Notes: generated by a model not told the origin, from the sequence alone. Positions 1 to 9,696 are shown, counted from the stretch's first letter. The stretch is 64,000 nucleotides of DNA from Methanomassiliicoccales archaeon RumEn M2 (GCA_001421175.1 LJKL01000008.1:16001-80000); one strand, 5' to 3'. A program made the numbers and translations.

Positions 1-336
1 GCGGCCTCTGGCCAATCCCATGACCACTGATATCGCGCCGTACTGCCTGAGCTGTTCGGCTATGTCGCATATCGGATGGGGCATATGGTGCCTTCCCAGG
101 GTCGGTCCGACCACAGCTATCTCGGTACCCGCCAAAGGGACCTCCCGGACCTGGCCGCCCAGTTCCTTGCAGAGCTTCTCCACCATGGGCCTGTCCTCTC
201 CGGGCACGGACATCGTGACCGTCAGCATCTGAGAGCTCCTGGTCCTCTGGATCACCGTCCCGCCCACATCCTCTATCATCTCGTAGAGCTCGTCGGAGCG
301 ATACACTCCGCCGTCGTACATCAGGACCTCAAACAT
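1..336 (-). CDS. mmp7: Methanogenesis marker protein 7 (Mmp7), 3' end cut by window edge
   Basis: Partial: about 112 N-terminal residues read from the ATG at 334-336 down to base 1, where the gene leaves the window. The start MFEVLMYDGGVYRSDEL and the block ending in GTEIAVVGPTLGRHHMPHP, followed by CDIAEQLRQYG and GLARGR, fit the methanogenesis marker 7 family, which is found only in organisms with methyl-CoM reductase and has no settled biochemical role. The start overlaps the end of mmp17 by 8 nt, so it is the last visible gene of the atwA-mmp operon and is probably translationally coupled. Family assignment is from remembered sequence features, not a search. Confidence 0.85.
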   Translation of the reverse strand, partial: MFEVLMYDGGVYRSDELYEMIEDVGGTVIQRTRSSQMLTVTMSVPGEDRPMVEKLCKELGGQVREVPLAGTEIAVVGPTLGRHHMPHPICDIAEQLRQYGAISVVMGLARGR

Positions 337-910
337 GCCTTTCTGCCTCCCTTGCCTTGGCCAGCATCTCTTCGTGCACCTTGCGGGCCTCCTCTTTCAT
401 CTCGGGCCTGACTATCTCCTCGGTGGCCATTATCGTCAGGACCCTGCCGTCGGTCTGGTTGAATCTGACCCTTATGCCCTCCGGCATGGATCTCCAGACC
501 GCTCCCAGGATCTCTTTCTTCGTCTCTTCCCCGGAGGATATCTCTATGTCCGCTACCTCGTCCGTATCGGCACCCTCGATGACTATATCGAAGCGGGTCT
601 GCTGATCCACTCTCGCCCGGGTGTACCTCTTCCATAGCTGGGACAGTATGTCTGGCGCGTACCTCTCGTCCGAGATTGTGATGAACACGTTATCGCCCTC
701 CTTTCTCAGGGAGGCCGCATCGGAGATCGTCTTGTTATCCGGCTCCGCTTTGAGCATCACCGAGAATATGAAGAGCGGCACCTCGGGCCTGAGCAATATC
801 CTGGCCTCGTCTATGAGTATCCCTTTCCCGATGTCGCTCATTATCACCCTGAACAGGTCCTTGTATGCTTCGGATCCGTAAGGGTCTGTTCCGGTAGCCT
901 CTATGTTCAC
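329..910 (-). CDS. mmp17: Methanogenesis marker protein 17 (Mmp17)
   Basis: A 193-residue soluble protein beginning MNIEATGTDPYGSEAYKDLF, typical of methanogenesis marker 17. No signal peptide or membrane segment. The family is restricted to methanogens and related MCR-bearing archaea; members of the same gene block (with McrC, AtwA, Mmp3 and Mmp7) co-purify in the complex that reductively activates methyl-CoM reductase in other methanogens, so a part in MCR assembly or activation is inferred. The gene lies 9 nt after mmp15 and overlaps mmp7 by 8 nt. The length is normal and the frame intact. Confidence 0.85.
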   Translation of the reverse strand: MNIEATGTDPYGSEAYKDLFRVIMSDIGKGILIDEARILLRPEVPLFIFSVMLKAEPDNKTISDAASLRKEGDNVFITISDERYAPDILSQLWKRYTRARVDQQTRFDIVIEGADTDEVADIEISSGEETKKEILGAVWRSMPEGIRVRFNQTDGRVLTIMATEEIVRPEMKEEARKVHEEMLAKAREAERHV

Positions 911-919
911 AGGATCACC

Positions 920-2143
920 TCACAGAAGGAAACCGGAGCTCAGGAGAGCACCGCCCACTGCCCCTATGTACTGCGAATCGGCGGGGACTATCGGCCTCTC
1001 ACCCAGCACCTCTCCCACTTCTTTCACGAGACCGGATATCAAAGACGTCCCGCCGACCTGGATTATGGGCTTCCTGATGTCTATCTCTTGGAGCTGCTGC
1101 TCATAGACCTGCTCTGCCACCGAGTGGCATGCCGCGGCGGCCACATCCTCGAAGGCCTTGCCCTCTCCCAGGCTTGTGACCAGGTCCTGTATCCCGAATA
1201 TGGAGCAGTAGGAGTTCATCTTGGCCTTCCTCCAATCGCCCTTCTCAGCCAGGGCCCCCAGCTGCGTCACGTCGATCTTGAGCCTGTTGGCGGTCATCTC
1301 TAGGAAACGGCCCGAAGCGCCTGCACAGACCCCTCCCATGGTGAAATTGTCCGGTACTCCGTCCCTGACGGTTATCGCCTTATTGTCCATCCCGCCTATG
1401 TCAAGTATGGTGGCCTCACCCCTCTGCCTGTCGGCCAGCCAAACTGCGCCCTTGGAGTTGACCGTGAGCTCTTCCTGTACCAGCTTGGCATTGAAGTGCT
1501 TGCCCAGGGTGAACCTTCCGTATCCGGTCGTTCCGATGGCCTCCAGGTCCTTGAGCTGATATCCTGCCTGTTCCAGCGCCTGATTCAGTACTGTTGTGGC
1601 GGATTCTACGACATCATAGGACGGCATCCAAGCCTTCCCGATGATCTTGTTGTTATGCATTATCACGGCCTTTGTGGTGGACGATCCGGAATCGAGACCG
1701 GCGGTGAGCCCTGTCTGCCTCTCCCTTGCGAGGAGCTCTTTTCTCGTGACTATCGTCACGAGCGCCTCCATCCTCGTGAGCAGTTGCGCCGACTTCATTC
1801 TCTCGGTGAACGAGTAGGTCACGACGGGAAGCCGGGTGTGCTCCTGTATGTACCTCCTGAGCTCATTCCTTACCAGGGCCGCCTCGGCGCACCTGAAGCA
1901 TGTCGCTATGAACACGGCATCGGCATCATAGACGCCTTTCGAAAGCTGTACCGCCCTTGCAATCATCAGTTTGAGCTGGGGGGATCGGGGGTTGAAACCG
2001 AATTCCCTCACTGCGTCATCCACATCGTCCGCGCCGACGTCAGGGTAGACCATCTTGCCCCCCACGCTGAACGCCGCCTTCTCTATCTCACTCTGGACGC
2101 TGCTGTACTCTGTACCGCATGAGAGCTGTGCTATCTTGATCAT
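920..2143 (-). CDS. mmp15: Methanogenesis marker protein 15 (Mmp15), ASKHA-fold ATPase
   Basis: A 407-residue protein of the BadF/BadG/BcrA/HgdC ATPase superfamily. The phosphate-1 motif [12 protein letters not shown] is near residues 149-160, a second phosphate loop ([11 protein letters not shown]) and the [10 protein letters not shown] cysteine loop follow; a CFRC pair sits at 82-85. HgdC-type activators use an ATP-gated bridging [4Fe-4S] cluster to push low-potential electrons into a partner, so a similar job in reducing the nickel cofactor F430 of MCR is a reasonable inference. The start is [13 protein letters not shown] at 2143, which gives an ATGA overlap with mmp5; the frame stays open about 50 codons further upstream but that part is mmp5 read in another frame. 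Confidence 0.87.
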   Translation of the reverse strand: MIKIAQLSCGTEYSSVQSEIEKAAFSVGGKMVYPDVGADDVDDAVREFGFNPRSPQLKLMIARAVQLSKGVYDADAVFIATCFRCAEAALVRNELRRYIQEHTRLPVVTYSFTERMKSAQLLTRMEALVTIVTRKELLARERQTGLTAGLDSGSSTTKAVIMHNNKIIGKAWMPSYDVVESATTVLNQALEQAGYQLKDLEAIGTTGYGRFTLGKHFNAKLVQEELTVNSKGAVWLADRQRGEATILDIGGMDNKAITVRDGVPDNFTMGGVCAGASGRFLEMTANRLKIDVTQLGALAEKGDWRKAKMNSYCSIFGIQDLVTSLGEGKAFEDVAAAACHSVAEQVYEQQLQEIDIRKPIIQVGGTSLISGLVKEVGEVLGERPIVPADSQYIGAVGGALLSSGFLL

Positions 2144-2577
2144 TCGAGTCCCTCCAGGAATTCCTTGGTTTCTTCCAGCATACGCATGGCTGCCTCTTTG
2201 TCGCGGGGATATTCCACCCAGAGGATGGGTATTCCCCTCCTTCTCAGAAGGTACTTCACCATCTCGTTGGAGCGCTCGCATCCCACGCATCCGAAGGAAT
2301 AGGGCGCTTCAGTCATCACAATAGCGGCATCGGCCGCATCGATCTGGGGTCCCCAGACCGCAAGCCTGCCCCTTATCCCCGACGGCACCTCTATGCCCGC
2401 ATACTTCAGGCCTTTGATGACATCGTCGAGGGTAACGTTCATAGGGGGCATGTCTATCTCCAGGTTATCCACCCTCTCCTGGAGGGCGGCCATCGTGCTC
2501 AGGGGCTCGTGCCCCAGCCTCTCCACAATATCGAACAGGATCATGCTGTTCGGAGGGTCGATGAATATCTTCTTCAT
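2140..2577 (-). CDS. mmp5: Methanogenesis marker protein 5 (Mmp5)
   Basis: A 145-residue protein starting [20 protein letters not shown], characteristic of methanogenesis marker 5. It carries a [11 protein letters not shown] segment with a closely spaced cysteine pair, but no recognised catalytic domain. The start at 2577 is chosen because it forms the ATGA overlap with mmp6; an ATG five codons upstream is possible but lies inside mmp6. Role unknown; its position inside the activation operon suggests MCR maturation. Confidence 0.85.
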   Translation of the reverse strand: MKKIFIDPPNSMILFDIVERLGHEPLSTMAALQERVDNLEIDMPPMNVTLDDVIKGLKYAGIEVPSGIRGRLAVWGPQIDAADAAIVMTEAPYSFGCVGCERSNEMVKYLLRRRGIPILWVEYPRDKEAAMRMLEETKEFLEGLE

Positions 2578-3008
2578 AGGTTCACCTCGCAAATCTCCTT
2601 GAATTCCTTTACAGGAAGTTTATTCCTCTTCGGCTCCGGCGGAGCCTTCTCTCCCATATCTATCGCATCCATTGCGTGCTGCAGATTGGCCAGCAGTTTC
2701 CATTCGGCCTCCAGCTGGGAGTATCCCGGCCTCGTGCCGTGCTGGGCCCTGCACCTGCGGGGATCGCCTGCTGGATATGCTCTTCTCTTGGAGTATATCC
2801 CGTGGGGGTCCAGCTTGCGGAGCTCGTCGCGTACCTCCACGACGGTCTTCGGGTCCCCTTCCAGAAGGCATCCGTAACAGGTCTCCTTCACGGACAGCTC
2901 CCGGCCCATGGCGTGAACGGTCCTGGCCAGCTGGTCCGGTGTCACATTGGACGCCGGAGATATCATGATCAATCTCGTCTCTCTTTGTCTGGGTTTATTC
3001 TCGCTCAT
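2574..3008 (-). CDS. mmp6: Methanogenesis marker protein 6 (Mmp6)
   Basis: A 144-residue protein with the family hallmark AGDPRRCRAQHGTRPGYSQLE near residues 79-99 and an upstream TCYGCLLEGDP cysteine motif. It is one of the small conserved proteins found only with MCR. It overlaps mmp3 and mmp5 by 4 nt each, so it is likely co-translated with them. The frame is intact and the length usual for the family. Biochemical function has not been shown; participation in MCR activation is inferred from context. Confidence 0.85.
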   Translation of the reverse strand: MSENKPRQRETRLIMISPASNVTPDQLARTVHAMGRELSVKETCYGCLLEGDPKTVVEVRDELRKLDPHGIYSKRRAYPAGDPRRCRAQHGTRPGYSQLEAEWKLLANLQHAMDAIDMGEKAPPEPKRNKLPVKEFKEICEVNL

Positions 3009-4527
3009 AGGTCCATCTCCGTAACGTACACCGTGTCCCCGTCCTTCAGGCCCTTCATCATATCGTCCAGGTCCCCGAGGAACTTGCCGAAGATGTTGGT
3101 TCCGTAGGGCTCCTCTCCCGTGGGCCCGTATTCCTTGCTGTTCTCAAGCCTTATTCCAAGCAAGCCCTTGTGAGGCCTTGCCTGATTGGTGACGCCTATG
3201 TCCCCTCTGGAACATTTCTTGAACGCGTCGTTGGGATAGAGGGATTTCCCCCCTGACCTCGTCTCCTTCAAAAGTGACCATCGGCATACCTTTGAATGCA
3301 AAATGGACCTTCAGGGCGCCTATGGGCTTGTGGCTCAATCCTGTTATCTTGTCGAAATAATATGAGTTCAGGCGATTCTTCTCCCCGCGGTCCAGGGATA
3401 TCTTGTATATCCTGTTCTTCGGAACGCCGAATGTCTCTATCTCATCCGCATGGATGGCGTCCAATGTCGCCTCCGGGGTCTGATCGACAATGACCGCATC
3501 GTCCGACGTGTCCCCGGTCCTCTTCTGCCTTAAGCCCTTGGACCCCAGGAACGCTGCTCCCTCCTTCTGGGTCATGCCCACGGAGAGTATCCTCTGGGGG
3601 TTGGTGACCACCCCTATCTTATCTCCTGCGTTCGCGAACATGGCTATGGAAAGGCCGTTCGTCACAGTGCCCACATGATTGTGGGACGGCACCATCTGCC
3701 TCCTTTCCCTGTATATGTACATCCTGCCCATGCCCGGGCCCGTGTTCCTGACCGTCACGACCCCGGGAGCCCTCACGATATGGGTCTCCTGAGGTATCTC
3801 TGTGTCCAGATCCAAAGAGCATGACATGAAGCTGCCTGTGGATTCTGTCACTTCCATGTAGCCGGATCTGGAAAGCACCAGCAGATGCTCTGCGGACTTG
3901 GGGGACTGTCGGTCCAGGTCCACCGTGATGAACGTGTCCACGCTGTATCCCTCATCAAGTTTGTACGACAGGTCCGACGTCACTATCACGTTATCCTTAC
4001 TGGTCTCCGACATAAGGGGAGTGACGCTCTCTATTGCATCGCCTTCCCTCATCTGATCTATCACGTGCCTTCCCAGGGTCACGCGCCCTATTATGCCGGA
4101 CCCGGCTCCGTAGGCTCCGCGGTGCTCCTCCCTGGCGATCATCACGTAAGTCGTATTGTTGTCGAATCCGCCCAGGGCGAAGAAGGTCGTACTTCCTGTA
4201 TCTCCTCCGGTCCCTGTTCACCTCAATATCTGTCTGGAAGGCTCCCACGGCCGCGATCTGCCTGTTCACCCATCGGGTATACAGGCCAGGCATCTTGGCC
4301 ATGTGCTTCTTCCAGAGCTCCGAGTCCTTCCCGGGCTCCAAATGCAGCACGACGGACTTCCCCGAGCTGAGCTTCATCTCGAAATCATCGGATTCCTGGA
4401 CCAGCTTCTCCGTGGACAAGTGTATCGAGACCACGGTGCCCGGATGATATTCCTCGCCCGCCAGGGCGTCCTTGAGCTTGGCGCCGTTCTTGAGCATCTT
4501 CTCCACGCCGTTGACCTTGACCTTCAA
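3005..4527 (-). CDS. mmp3: Methanogenesis marker protein 3 (Mmp3), broken into three frames
   Basis: One protein of about 505 residues (UPF0288 / marker 3 family, cyclophilin-like domains) is spread over three frames. The N-terminal part begins [20 protein letters not shown] at 4527; the middle continues in the second frame from about 4205 ([17 protein letters not shown]) through [19 protein letters not shown] and [17 protein letters not shown]; the C-terminal part ([21 protein letters not shown]) is in the third frame from about 3250. The second break is at a C6 run (3248-3253 as written), the first near 4200-4215. Both ends overlap their neighbours by ATGA, as expected for an intact gene. 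Sequencing indels are more likely than real decay, because the gene is otherwise universal in methanogens and all three segments are well preserved. Confidence 0.85.
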
Positions 4528-5153
4528 CGCTCTCCCCCCTCGTTGATCCCGGGCAGCATCCTCTGTATCTTCGTGATTATCTCGTCCAGCTTCTCCTGGG
4601 GACAGGTCACGCCCCTGACGATGCCTGTCACAATCTCCATTATCGTTCCCTTGGTGTTGATCTTGTCGTCGGGCGGCATGACCCTTGAGGTCTTGACGCC
4701 TATGGCCGCGAAATCTTCAAAGTCCACCGGGCACTGAGATACGATTATTGCCGGGATATCCACGTTCCTGAGTATCAGCCTCGCCTTCCATATGATGTGA
4801 GCGCGGACATTCCCCAGATGTATGAGCGCCACCTTGAACTGCTGGATCCTCTCAACCTCTATGGGCTCGAGACCGAAGCATTGACCGTGGGATATGTCCG
4901 GAGCGTCCGCAGGGACGCCAGATCCGGCGTTTAGGACCAGAACGGATGTGTCTATCCCTTCCTCTCTCAAGGCGTATGTGATCTCGCACACGGGCTTGGT
5001 GATGTGCCTGCGGCCGGGGCCCATAGCGACGGCCACGACCTCTCTTCCGCTCTCTGAGATGGTGGCCCTCTGAGCCAATGCCCCTCCCGGCCCAAGACCC
5101 ATAGACTCGCGGCACTCAACAAAACTGAGATGCCTGCCTATGCGCTGTTTCAA
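4524..5153 (-). CDS. mcrC: McrC-family MCR accessory protein
   Basis: A 209-residue protein with the McrC signature regions: [19 protein letters not shown] near residues 14-32, [22 protein letters not shown], and [13 protein letters not shown]. McrC is part of the protein complex that activates methyl-CoM reductase. In many methanogens mcrC sits inside mcrBDCGA; here it is absent from that operon and lies between atwA and mmp3 instead. The ATGA overlaps at both ends show tight coupling. No membrane segment. Confidence 0.88.
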   Translation of the reverse strand: MKQRIGRHLSFVECRESMGLGPGGALAQRATISESGREVVAVAMGPGRRHITKPVCEITYALREEGIDTSVLVLNAGSGVPADAPDISHGQCFGLEPIEVERIQQFKVALIHLGNVRAHIIWKARLILRNVDIPAIIVSQCPVDFEDFAAIGVKTSRVMPPDDKINTKGTIMEIVTGIVRGVTCPQEKLDEIITKIQRMLPGINEGGER

Positions 5154-6760
5154 CTCTTTTCACCGCCCGACTGCTCCCTTTCTATCTCCCTGAATTCATC
5201 GATGATCTCTTCAGGCTTCCCGATCTTGAGTACCCTGCCGCCCTTCATGAGTATGGCTCTGTCACAGCAATTGGTGACGAAATCCATGTCGTGGCTCACC
5301 ACTATGAACGTTTCCTCCAGGTCCTTCCTGGCCCTGAGCACCGAATTGGCCACGGTCACCTTCGTTATGGGGTCCATTGTGCCGGTAGGCTCGTCAAGAA
5401 CGACTATGCGGGGCTCTTTGATCAGCACCTGGGCGAAGGCGATCCTCTGGTTCTCTCCCACGGAAAGCGTGTCCGGATAGGAATAGAGCACTTTCTCCAC
5501 CTGATCCTCCGGAAATCCCACACTGAGGAGCACCTGGATAGCTTTCATCTTGGCAAGCTCGGCCGGCATCTTCATGCCTATGCATGTTGAGAGGTTCTGG
5601 AGAACGTTATCGAACGGGTACAGGGTGTACTCCTGATGCAGGAACCCTATGTAGGGGGTCACACGGCCCTTTCCGGTGAATCCGGACTCGGCCATGTTTA
5701 TCCAGTCGTCCCCCAGTTTTATCTTGACCGTCCCGCTGGTAGCAGGGGTCATGCCCGCGATCATCCTGGACGTGGTGGTCTTACCGGCTCCTGAGAGCCC
5801 GACCAGGGCCACGATCTCATTCTGCTTGATATCGAATGTGACCCCGTCCACAGCTTTCACCACCCCTCTGACGACCGAGAAGAAGTGCTTCTTGGCATTC
5901 TCCAGCTTGATCATCGGTTCGCCGACGTTGGCGTACTCGTGCTTCTCGAAGTGATACTCCTCCATGAATTTGGATGTCACTTCGCCAGGTTTGCCCTTCA
6001 TTATCTCCTTCCCGGCATCAAGCCAGATCGCCTCGTCGGCCATCTGGTGCACGGCCTCCGGCCAGTGGGATGCCATCACCATGCATATCCCCCTGTCGTG
6101 GACGTATTTCACCAATCTCTTGTGAACGATGTCCGCCGTATACGGGTCCAGCGTCCCGGTGGGCTCGTCCGCCAGGAAGAACAGGGGATTCTTCGCCAGC
6201 TGCCTGGCCATTACCACCCTCTGCTTCTCTCCGCCCGACAGGTCCCTTGCTATGTGAGTGGTCCTGTGGGTCATGTTCACGAAGCTCAGGAGGTCTATCG
6301 CCTTCTGAACTTTGTCCGGCATATCGCCCAGAGCCTCGAATATGTTCTCCACTACCGTGTGATCCCCGAAAAGAGCGAAGGTCCTCTGCAGCATGATGGC
6401 TATACGGTTCTTCAGCTCGTGCCTTATGGGTTCCCTGTCCCCGAGAGCCCAGAAGTCCACCCACTTGGTCTTGCTCTCACCGCCGCATCTTGTGCACGGG
6501 ACCCCTTCGAATGGCAGATCCAGATTGCCGCACTTGGTACAGTGGCTGACATGATAGAGCACCCTGCCCTTATCGGGCCTGTACTCATCTGTTCCCCTTA
6601 TCATGTGTATGAGCACGCTCTTACCTGCCGCGCTCTTCCCTATGAGCCCGAGGATCTTGCCTGTGGACAACGTGGCGCTGATATTATCCAGTACGATTCT
6701 GCCTTCGAATTTCTTAGTGACGTTCTCTATTTTCAGAAGGTCTACTGATTCATGGGCCAT
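5150..6760 (-). CDS. atwA: Methyl-CoM reductase activation component A2 (AtwA), twin ABC ATPase
   Basis: A 536-residue soluble protein with two ABC ATPase domains and no membrane part. First domain: Walker A GKSAAGKS (41-48), signature LSGGE (174-178), Walker B LADEP (196-200). Second domain: GLSGAGKT (321-328), signature LSVGE (432-436), LDEP (455-458). Four cysteines in two CxxC pairs (74/77 and 89/92) form a zinc-ribbon-like insert in the first domain, a hallmark of component A2. The protein supplies ATP-dependent action in reductive activation of methyl-CoM reductase. It is the first gene of the minus-strand operon; a TATA box about 25 nt upstream suggests a leaderless transcript. Confidence 0.93.
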   Translation of the reverse strand: MAHESVDLLKIENVTKKFEGRIVLDNISATLSTGKILGLIGKSAAGKSVLIHMIRGTDEYRPDKGRVLYHVSHCTKCGNLDLPFEGVPCTRCGGESKTKWVDFWALGDREPIRHELKNRIAIMLQRTFALFGDHTVVENIFEALGDMPDKVQKAIDLLSFVNMTHRTTHIARDLSGGEKQRVVMARQLAKNPLFFLADEPTGTLDPYTADIVHKRLVKYVHDRGICMVMASHWPEAVHQMADEAIWLDAGKEIMKGKPGEVTSKFMEEYHFEKHEYANVGEPMIKLENAKKHFFSVVRGVVKAVDGVTFDIKQNEIVALVGLSGAGKTTTSRMIAGMTPATSGTVKIKLGDDWINMAESGFTGKGRVTPYIGFLHQEYTLYPFDNVLQNLSTCIGMKMPAELAKMKAIQVLLSVGFPEDQVEKVLYSYPDTLSVGENQRIAFAQVLIKEPRIVVLDEPTGTMDPITKVTVANSVLRARKDLEETFIVVSHDMDFVTNCCDRAILMKGGRVLKIGKPEEIIDEFREIEREQSGGEKS

Positions 6761-6780
6761 ACCCCGTCAAGACTTTACAG

Positions 6781-6790
6781 TTATAAAATA
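6781..6790 (-). promoter_or_regulatory. TATA box of the atwA-mmp operon
   Basis: On the minus strand the bases read TATTTTATAA, centred about 25 nt before the atwA ATG (6760). This spacing predicts transcription starting at or next to the start codon, that is, a leaderless mRNA. No Shine-Dalgarno sequence precedes the ATG, which agrees. Confidence 0.6.
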
Positions 6791-6889
6791 GCGCTGAAAT
6801 TACCCCTGCAGAATTAGATTGCTGGGTATAGTGCATTCCGGAGAGGGCGCCTGCAATCTCTTATCTACTCTCTTATCCATGCACCCCCT

Positions 6890-7857
6890 ATGTTTGTTTC
6901 GATGAGGAAGGGTCAGGGCGGACCCATCCCCAAATTCAATGACTACAACCTCTGGAAAGCGATAATCTCCCTTGACGAGTTCGTTCCGGTGGGAAGGAAG
7001 AAGCTCGCGGCCGCATGCGGTGTGGGGGAAGGCAGCATGAGGACCATGCTGAGGATGCTGGAGGAGAAGGAGCTTGTCTCCATCTCGAAAACGGGATCCG
7101 CCTCACCGAGAAAGGAGCCGAGTACAGGAATATAATGTACATGGAAGCCAGGCCCATACCGAAATCCTCCCTGACCATAGGGGAGCATGACTGCGCCGTG
7201 AAGGTCCCCTTCGCAACGAAGAGGGTGTTCTACGGATGCGAGGAGCGCGATGCTGCCATAATGGCCGGAGCTCTAGGGGCAACCACCCTTATCTGCATCA
7301 ACGGCACGCTCAGGTTCCCGGGATCGGATTTTCCTGTTGCCTGGGACATTGATTCCGCGATCAGAGGTCAGTTCAAAGTCAAGAATGAGGACGTGGTGAT
7401 AATAGGCACCGCCAAAACGCCCGAGATGGCGGAGAGGGGGGCCGTGACGGCTGCCATATCCCTTATGGGCGGACTTCCTCTCAGGAGGAGCCTGGGCGAT
7501 ATGCTGAGGACGGACAGCACAGCAAATGAGGTTCTGTCACTGGCATTCGCCATACATGAGCTGGTGGGAGGTCTTCCGGTATGTGCCAAGAGCCGCGACA
7601 ATCTGGGCATAAGGATCGAGAACGGTGCGGTGGTGGATAATGCCTATACGGGGGATATCCTTGAGGAGGTTCTCAGGGAGAACACCACCGTCAGAAGGGT
7701 GGCCGAGACAGGTCCCTACAAAGGAGTAAGGGTCATTGTCACTCCCGTGGAGATAGACGGCAAGGTCGTGGCAGCCATCGGGGTGGTCGATATCAGGTGC
7801 GCTGTCGGCGAGGACGGGTACCTCAGATTGGATCTTGATCACTCCTTCTCGAAGTAA
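6890..7857 (+). CDS. DUF4443/DUF2111 methanogen regulator-like protein (one frame break)
   Basis: The first 67 codons encode a winged-helix-like domain (LWKAIISLDEFVPVGRKKLA, then GSMRTMLRMLEEKELVSI), and the rest continues one frame over as IRLTEKGAEYRNIMYMEARP and onwards to 7857. The junction is near 7088-7095 at GAAAACGGG. The C-terminal third (IHELVGGLPVCAKSRDNLGI, VVAAIGVVDIR) matches the DUF2111 family, which is confined to methanogens; the front resembles DUF4443. Together this makes about a 320-residue protein of unknown function, possibly a small-molecule-responsive DNA-binding protein. The break is probably a sequence error. It converges on the AhpD-like gene with a 19-nt overlap. 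Confidence 0.75.
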
Positions 7858-8144
7858 TCCACAGCCTCATCGATGAGATCCGACCATATGAGGCCGGACG
7901 GGCCCACCATGTAAGCGACCACTTCCATGGTCTCCAATATCTCCTTGTCTGATGCTCCTTCCTCCCTCGCCCTGTCCGAATGGTAGGTGAAGCACTTGGA
8001 GCACTTGGATGCGGAGGAAAGTGCCAGGGCTATCAATTCCTTCTCTTTCACAGACAGGCTCCCTGCCTTGAATACCTCGCGCCTGTAGGCATACAGGGCC
8101 CTCAGGACGTCTGGGTCTTTCTCATTGAGCATCTTAAGGGACAT
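7839..8144 (-). CDS. Carboxymuconolactone decarboxylase / AhpD-like protein
   Basis: A protein of about 101 residues from MSLKMLNEKDPDVLRALYAY. The motif KCSKCFTYHSDRAREEG (CxxC followed by H) is the redox-active site of AhpD-like members of the carboxymuconolactone decarboxylase family; one helical domain is present. Likely a thiol-disulfide peroxidase-type enzyme for oxidative defence in an anaerobe, inferred from family. The start at 8144 is preferred over 8195 because it lies about 28 nt from a TATA element at 8168-8177 and the longer form would overlap that element. Confidence 0.82.
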   Translation of the reverse strand: MSLKMLNEKDPDVLRALYAYRREVFKAGSLSVKEKELIALALSSASKCSKCFTYHSDRAREEGASDKEILETMEVVAYMVGPSGLIWSDLIDEAVDYFEKE

Positions 8145-8167
8145 GATGGTTCTGGAAAAACGCCAAC

Positions 8168-8177
8168 ATTTAATAAT
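8168..8177. promoter_or_regulatory. Shared, near-palindromic TATA element for divergent leaderless genes
   Basis: ATTTAATAAT is centred at about 8172.5. The distance to the rightward ATG (8199) is about 27 nt and to the leftward ATG (8144) about 28 nt, so the same A/T box could serve both directions and both mRNAs would start at their AUG. No Shine-Dalgarno sequence is visible before either start. Confidence 0.5.
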
Positions 8178-8198
8178 CTGCCCATACAATGCCATGGC

Positions 8199-8747
8199 AT
8201 GGACGACGGGACAGAACAGCTGAACATACTGAAGGGCCTCAGAGGCGTGGTGAAGGTATTCTATCTTGACCAGGAGATCCTCGGAAGGATCAGGGAAGAG
8301 GAGGCCACCGTCAAGGCGACGGGCGATATCGCGGTTCAGAACAAAGGTTTCGAGGAGGCTCTCAAAAGGAAGAGGATCGCCTGCATAGTCAAGAACACAC
8401 GGTTCAGATTGCCTCCCGAGCCCACTGTGGTGCTGTTATCCACGGACGGGAAGCTCATGGGAGTAGAGGTCTTCCCTCAGACCGCCAAGCAGTACAAGGA
8501 CAAAGAAAATGTTGTCTGGCTCTCTGACGGTTTCGTCGTTTTCACGGACGTGGTGCCCGGCGAAGGGGAGGGCGAGATCTTCGTGATGCCCCCCGTATCA
8601 TTCCCCGAGCTCAACAAGAGCAACGGCTGCGCCAATGTCGTATCATGCAGCCCCGCGCCTACATGTGACAAGATGATAAGGGAGTACGCAGGGATGGAGG
8701 ACGACCCGCGTCTGGCCTCCATATTGGTTGCCTTCGATCCCGTCTAA
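8199..8747 (+). CDS. Conserved protein of unknown function
   Basis: A 182-residue soluble protein starting MDDGTEQLNILKGLRG. I do not recognise the family. It has a central strand-rich part (TVVLLSTDGKLMGVEVFP) and a C-terminal cysteine cluster (three cysteines in GCANVVSCSPAPTCDKM) that could hold a metal or thiol centre. An ATG at 8194 is out of frame; the ATG at 8199 is in frame and correctly spaced from the TATA element. It overlaps the convergent PRC-barrel gene by 4 nt. Confidence 0.7.
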   Translation: MDDGTEQLNILKGLRGVVKVFYLDQEILGRIREEEATVKATGDIAVQNKGFEEALKRKRIACIVKNTRFRLPPEPTVVLLSTDGKLMGVEVFPQTAKQYKDKENVVWLSDGFVVFTDVVPGEGEGEIFVMPPVSFPELNKSNGCANVVSCSPAPTCDKMIREYAGMEDDPRLASILVAFDPV

Positions 8748-9301
8748 TCCAATGTCAGATGGTCTGCCAGATCGCTGGTTGTCAGATACAGGCTCATATT
8801 GTCCGTCACTGCGGATATGTGCGTAACCAGTATCCCTGATGCGGTCTTGGAGAAGATGCCCTTCTTGAGTCCCAGGGGCTCATAGGCCCCCTTGTCCAAC
8901 TTAACCCTCACGGACTGGACGGACCAGCGTTCCATCTCCAGGAGCACATCGCTGACGGTGCCCACCAGCAGTCCGTCGGAGGATACCACCTTCTTGCCCA
9001 GCAGGAATGAGAGTGACGAGATGTTGTCGTTATCCGCAGATATCCTGTCCCTGGAATCCTCCAGGGTGTCCCTGAAGAGTATCACATCATTGATCGCATA
9101 GTCTCCCGGGCGCACCAATATCATGGACCTTGCGGAACCGGCGCTGATGATCTTGGACACATCCTTATTGCTTTTGACCTTGAGACCCAGGACGTCCCAG
9201 GACACGGGATCGTAGCGAACATCCTGAACATTGCCCAGAAGGTACGCGTCAGAGGATATGACCTCTTTGCCCTTCAGCTCATCCAACGCTATGGTTGCCA
9301 T
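8744..9301 (-). CDS. Tandem PRC-barrel domain protein
   Basis: A 185-residue protein with two repeats of the PRC-barrel fold: the first around LKGKEVISSDAYLLGNVQDV (residues 9-28), the second around LLGKKVVSSDGLLVGTVSDV (about 98-117). PRC-barrel proteins bind RNA, tRNA or protein partners in ribosome maturation and other assemblies; in archaea the role of stand-alone members is largely unknown. A TATA box about 25 nt upstream of the ATG suggests a leaderless mRNA. Confidence 0.85.
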   Translation of the reverse strand: MATIALDELKGKEVISSDAYLLGNVQDVRYDPVSWDVLGLKVKSNKDVSKIISAGSARSMILVRPGDYAINDVILFRDTLEDSRDRISADNDNISSLSFLLGKKVVSSDGLLVGTVSDVLLEMERWSVQSVRVKLDKGAYEPLGLKKGIFSKTASGILVTHISAVTDNMSLYLTTSDLADHLTLD

Positions 9302-9321
9302 GGTTCATTAATCGGGCAATT

Positions 9322-9330
9322 GTTATAAAA
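9322..9330 (-). promoter_or_regulatory. TATA box of the PRC-barrel gene
   Basis: The minus strand reads TTTTATAAC, centred about 25 nt before the ATG at 9301. It fits a leaderless transcript. Confidence 0.55.
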
Positions 9331-9374
9331 CCGTGGCGGAGGATTCGTACGAATGGCTCTTTGTCAGTTCTAGA

Positions 9375-9391
9375 AATAAAAAATTGAAAAA
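9375..9391 (-). terminator. T-rich terminator after the mcr operon
   Basis: On the minus strand, 20-40 nt after the stop codon of the last mcr operon gene, there are T5 and T6 runs (CTTTTTCAATTTTTTATT). Archaeal RNA polymerase terminates at U-rich tracts without needing a hairpin, so this is the likely operon end. Confidence 0.5.
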
Positions 9392-9413
9392 GTAAGTGGT
9401 TTGATTGGGGCGT

Positions 9414-9692
9414 TTAACCGCCGCCGGTTGCGGCCAATTGGGAGATGTCCACGTCCTCGGCGTCCTTCATCTCTTTCTCAAGAGCCTTCAGGGCATCCTT
9501 GGAGGACCTTTCCTTCTCCTTGTACGAGATCGCCTTGTACTCACTGGCGTCCGCGGGCTGAAGGAAGGCTGCATCATACCAGAGCTGGGTGAAGTCCAGG
9601 AAAGCCCAGACCCTGCCGTCGCTCTCTCTGATGCCGACCACCTTTCCCACTGTTGACGTCGGGATGTACTTGTAGATCTCGCCAACTTCCAT
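9414..9692 (-). CDS. DUF2098 family protein, last gene of the mcr operon
   Basis: A 92-residue protein beginning MEVGEIYKYIPTSTVGKVVG, then RVWAFLDFTQLWYDAAFLQP; this is the small beta-barrel-like DUF2098 family seen in methanogens. A charged helical tail follows. It starts 4 nt after the mcrA stop and must be co-transcribed with mcrBDGA, so a part in MCR assembly or stability is plausible but not shown. No DNA-binding or membrane motif. Confidence 0.75.
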   Translation of the reverse strand: MEVGEIYKYIPTSTVGKVVGIRESDGRVWAFLDFTQLWYDAAFLQPADASEYKAISYKEKERSSKDALKALEKEMKDAEDVDISQLAATGGG

Positions 9693-9696
9693 GGCC

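Noticed and set aside
3005..4527. Programmed ribosomal frameshifting in mmp3, mcrG and others
   Set aside because: The breaks have no common slippery heptamer or downstream structure, need both plus and minus shifts, and occur in many unrelated genes; indel errors explain them better.
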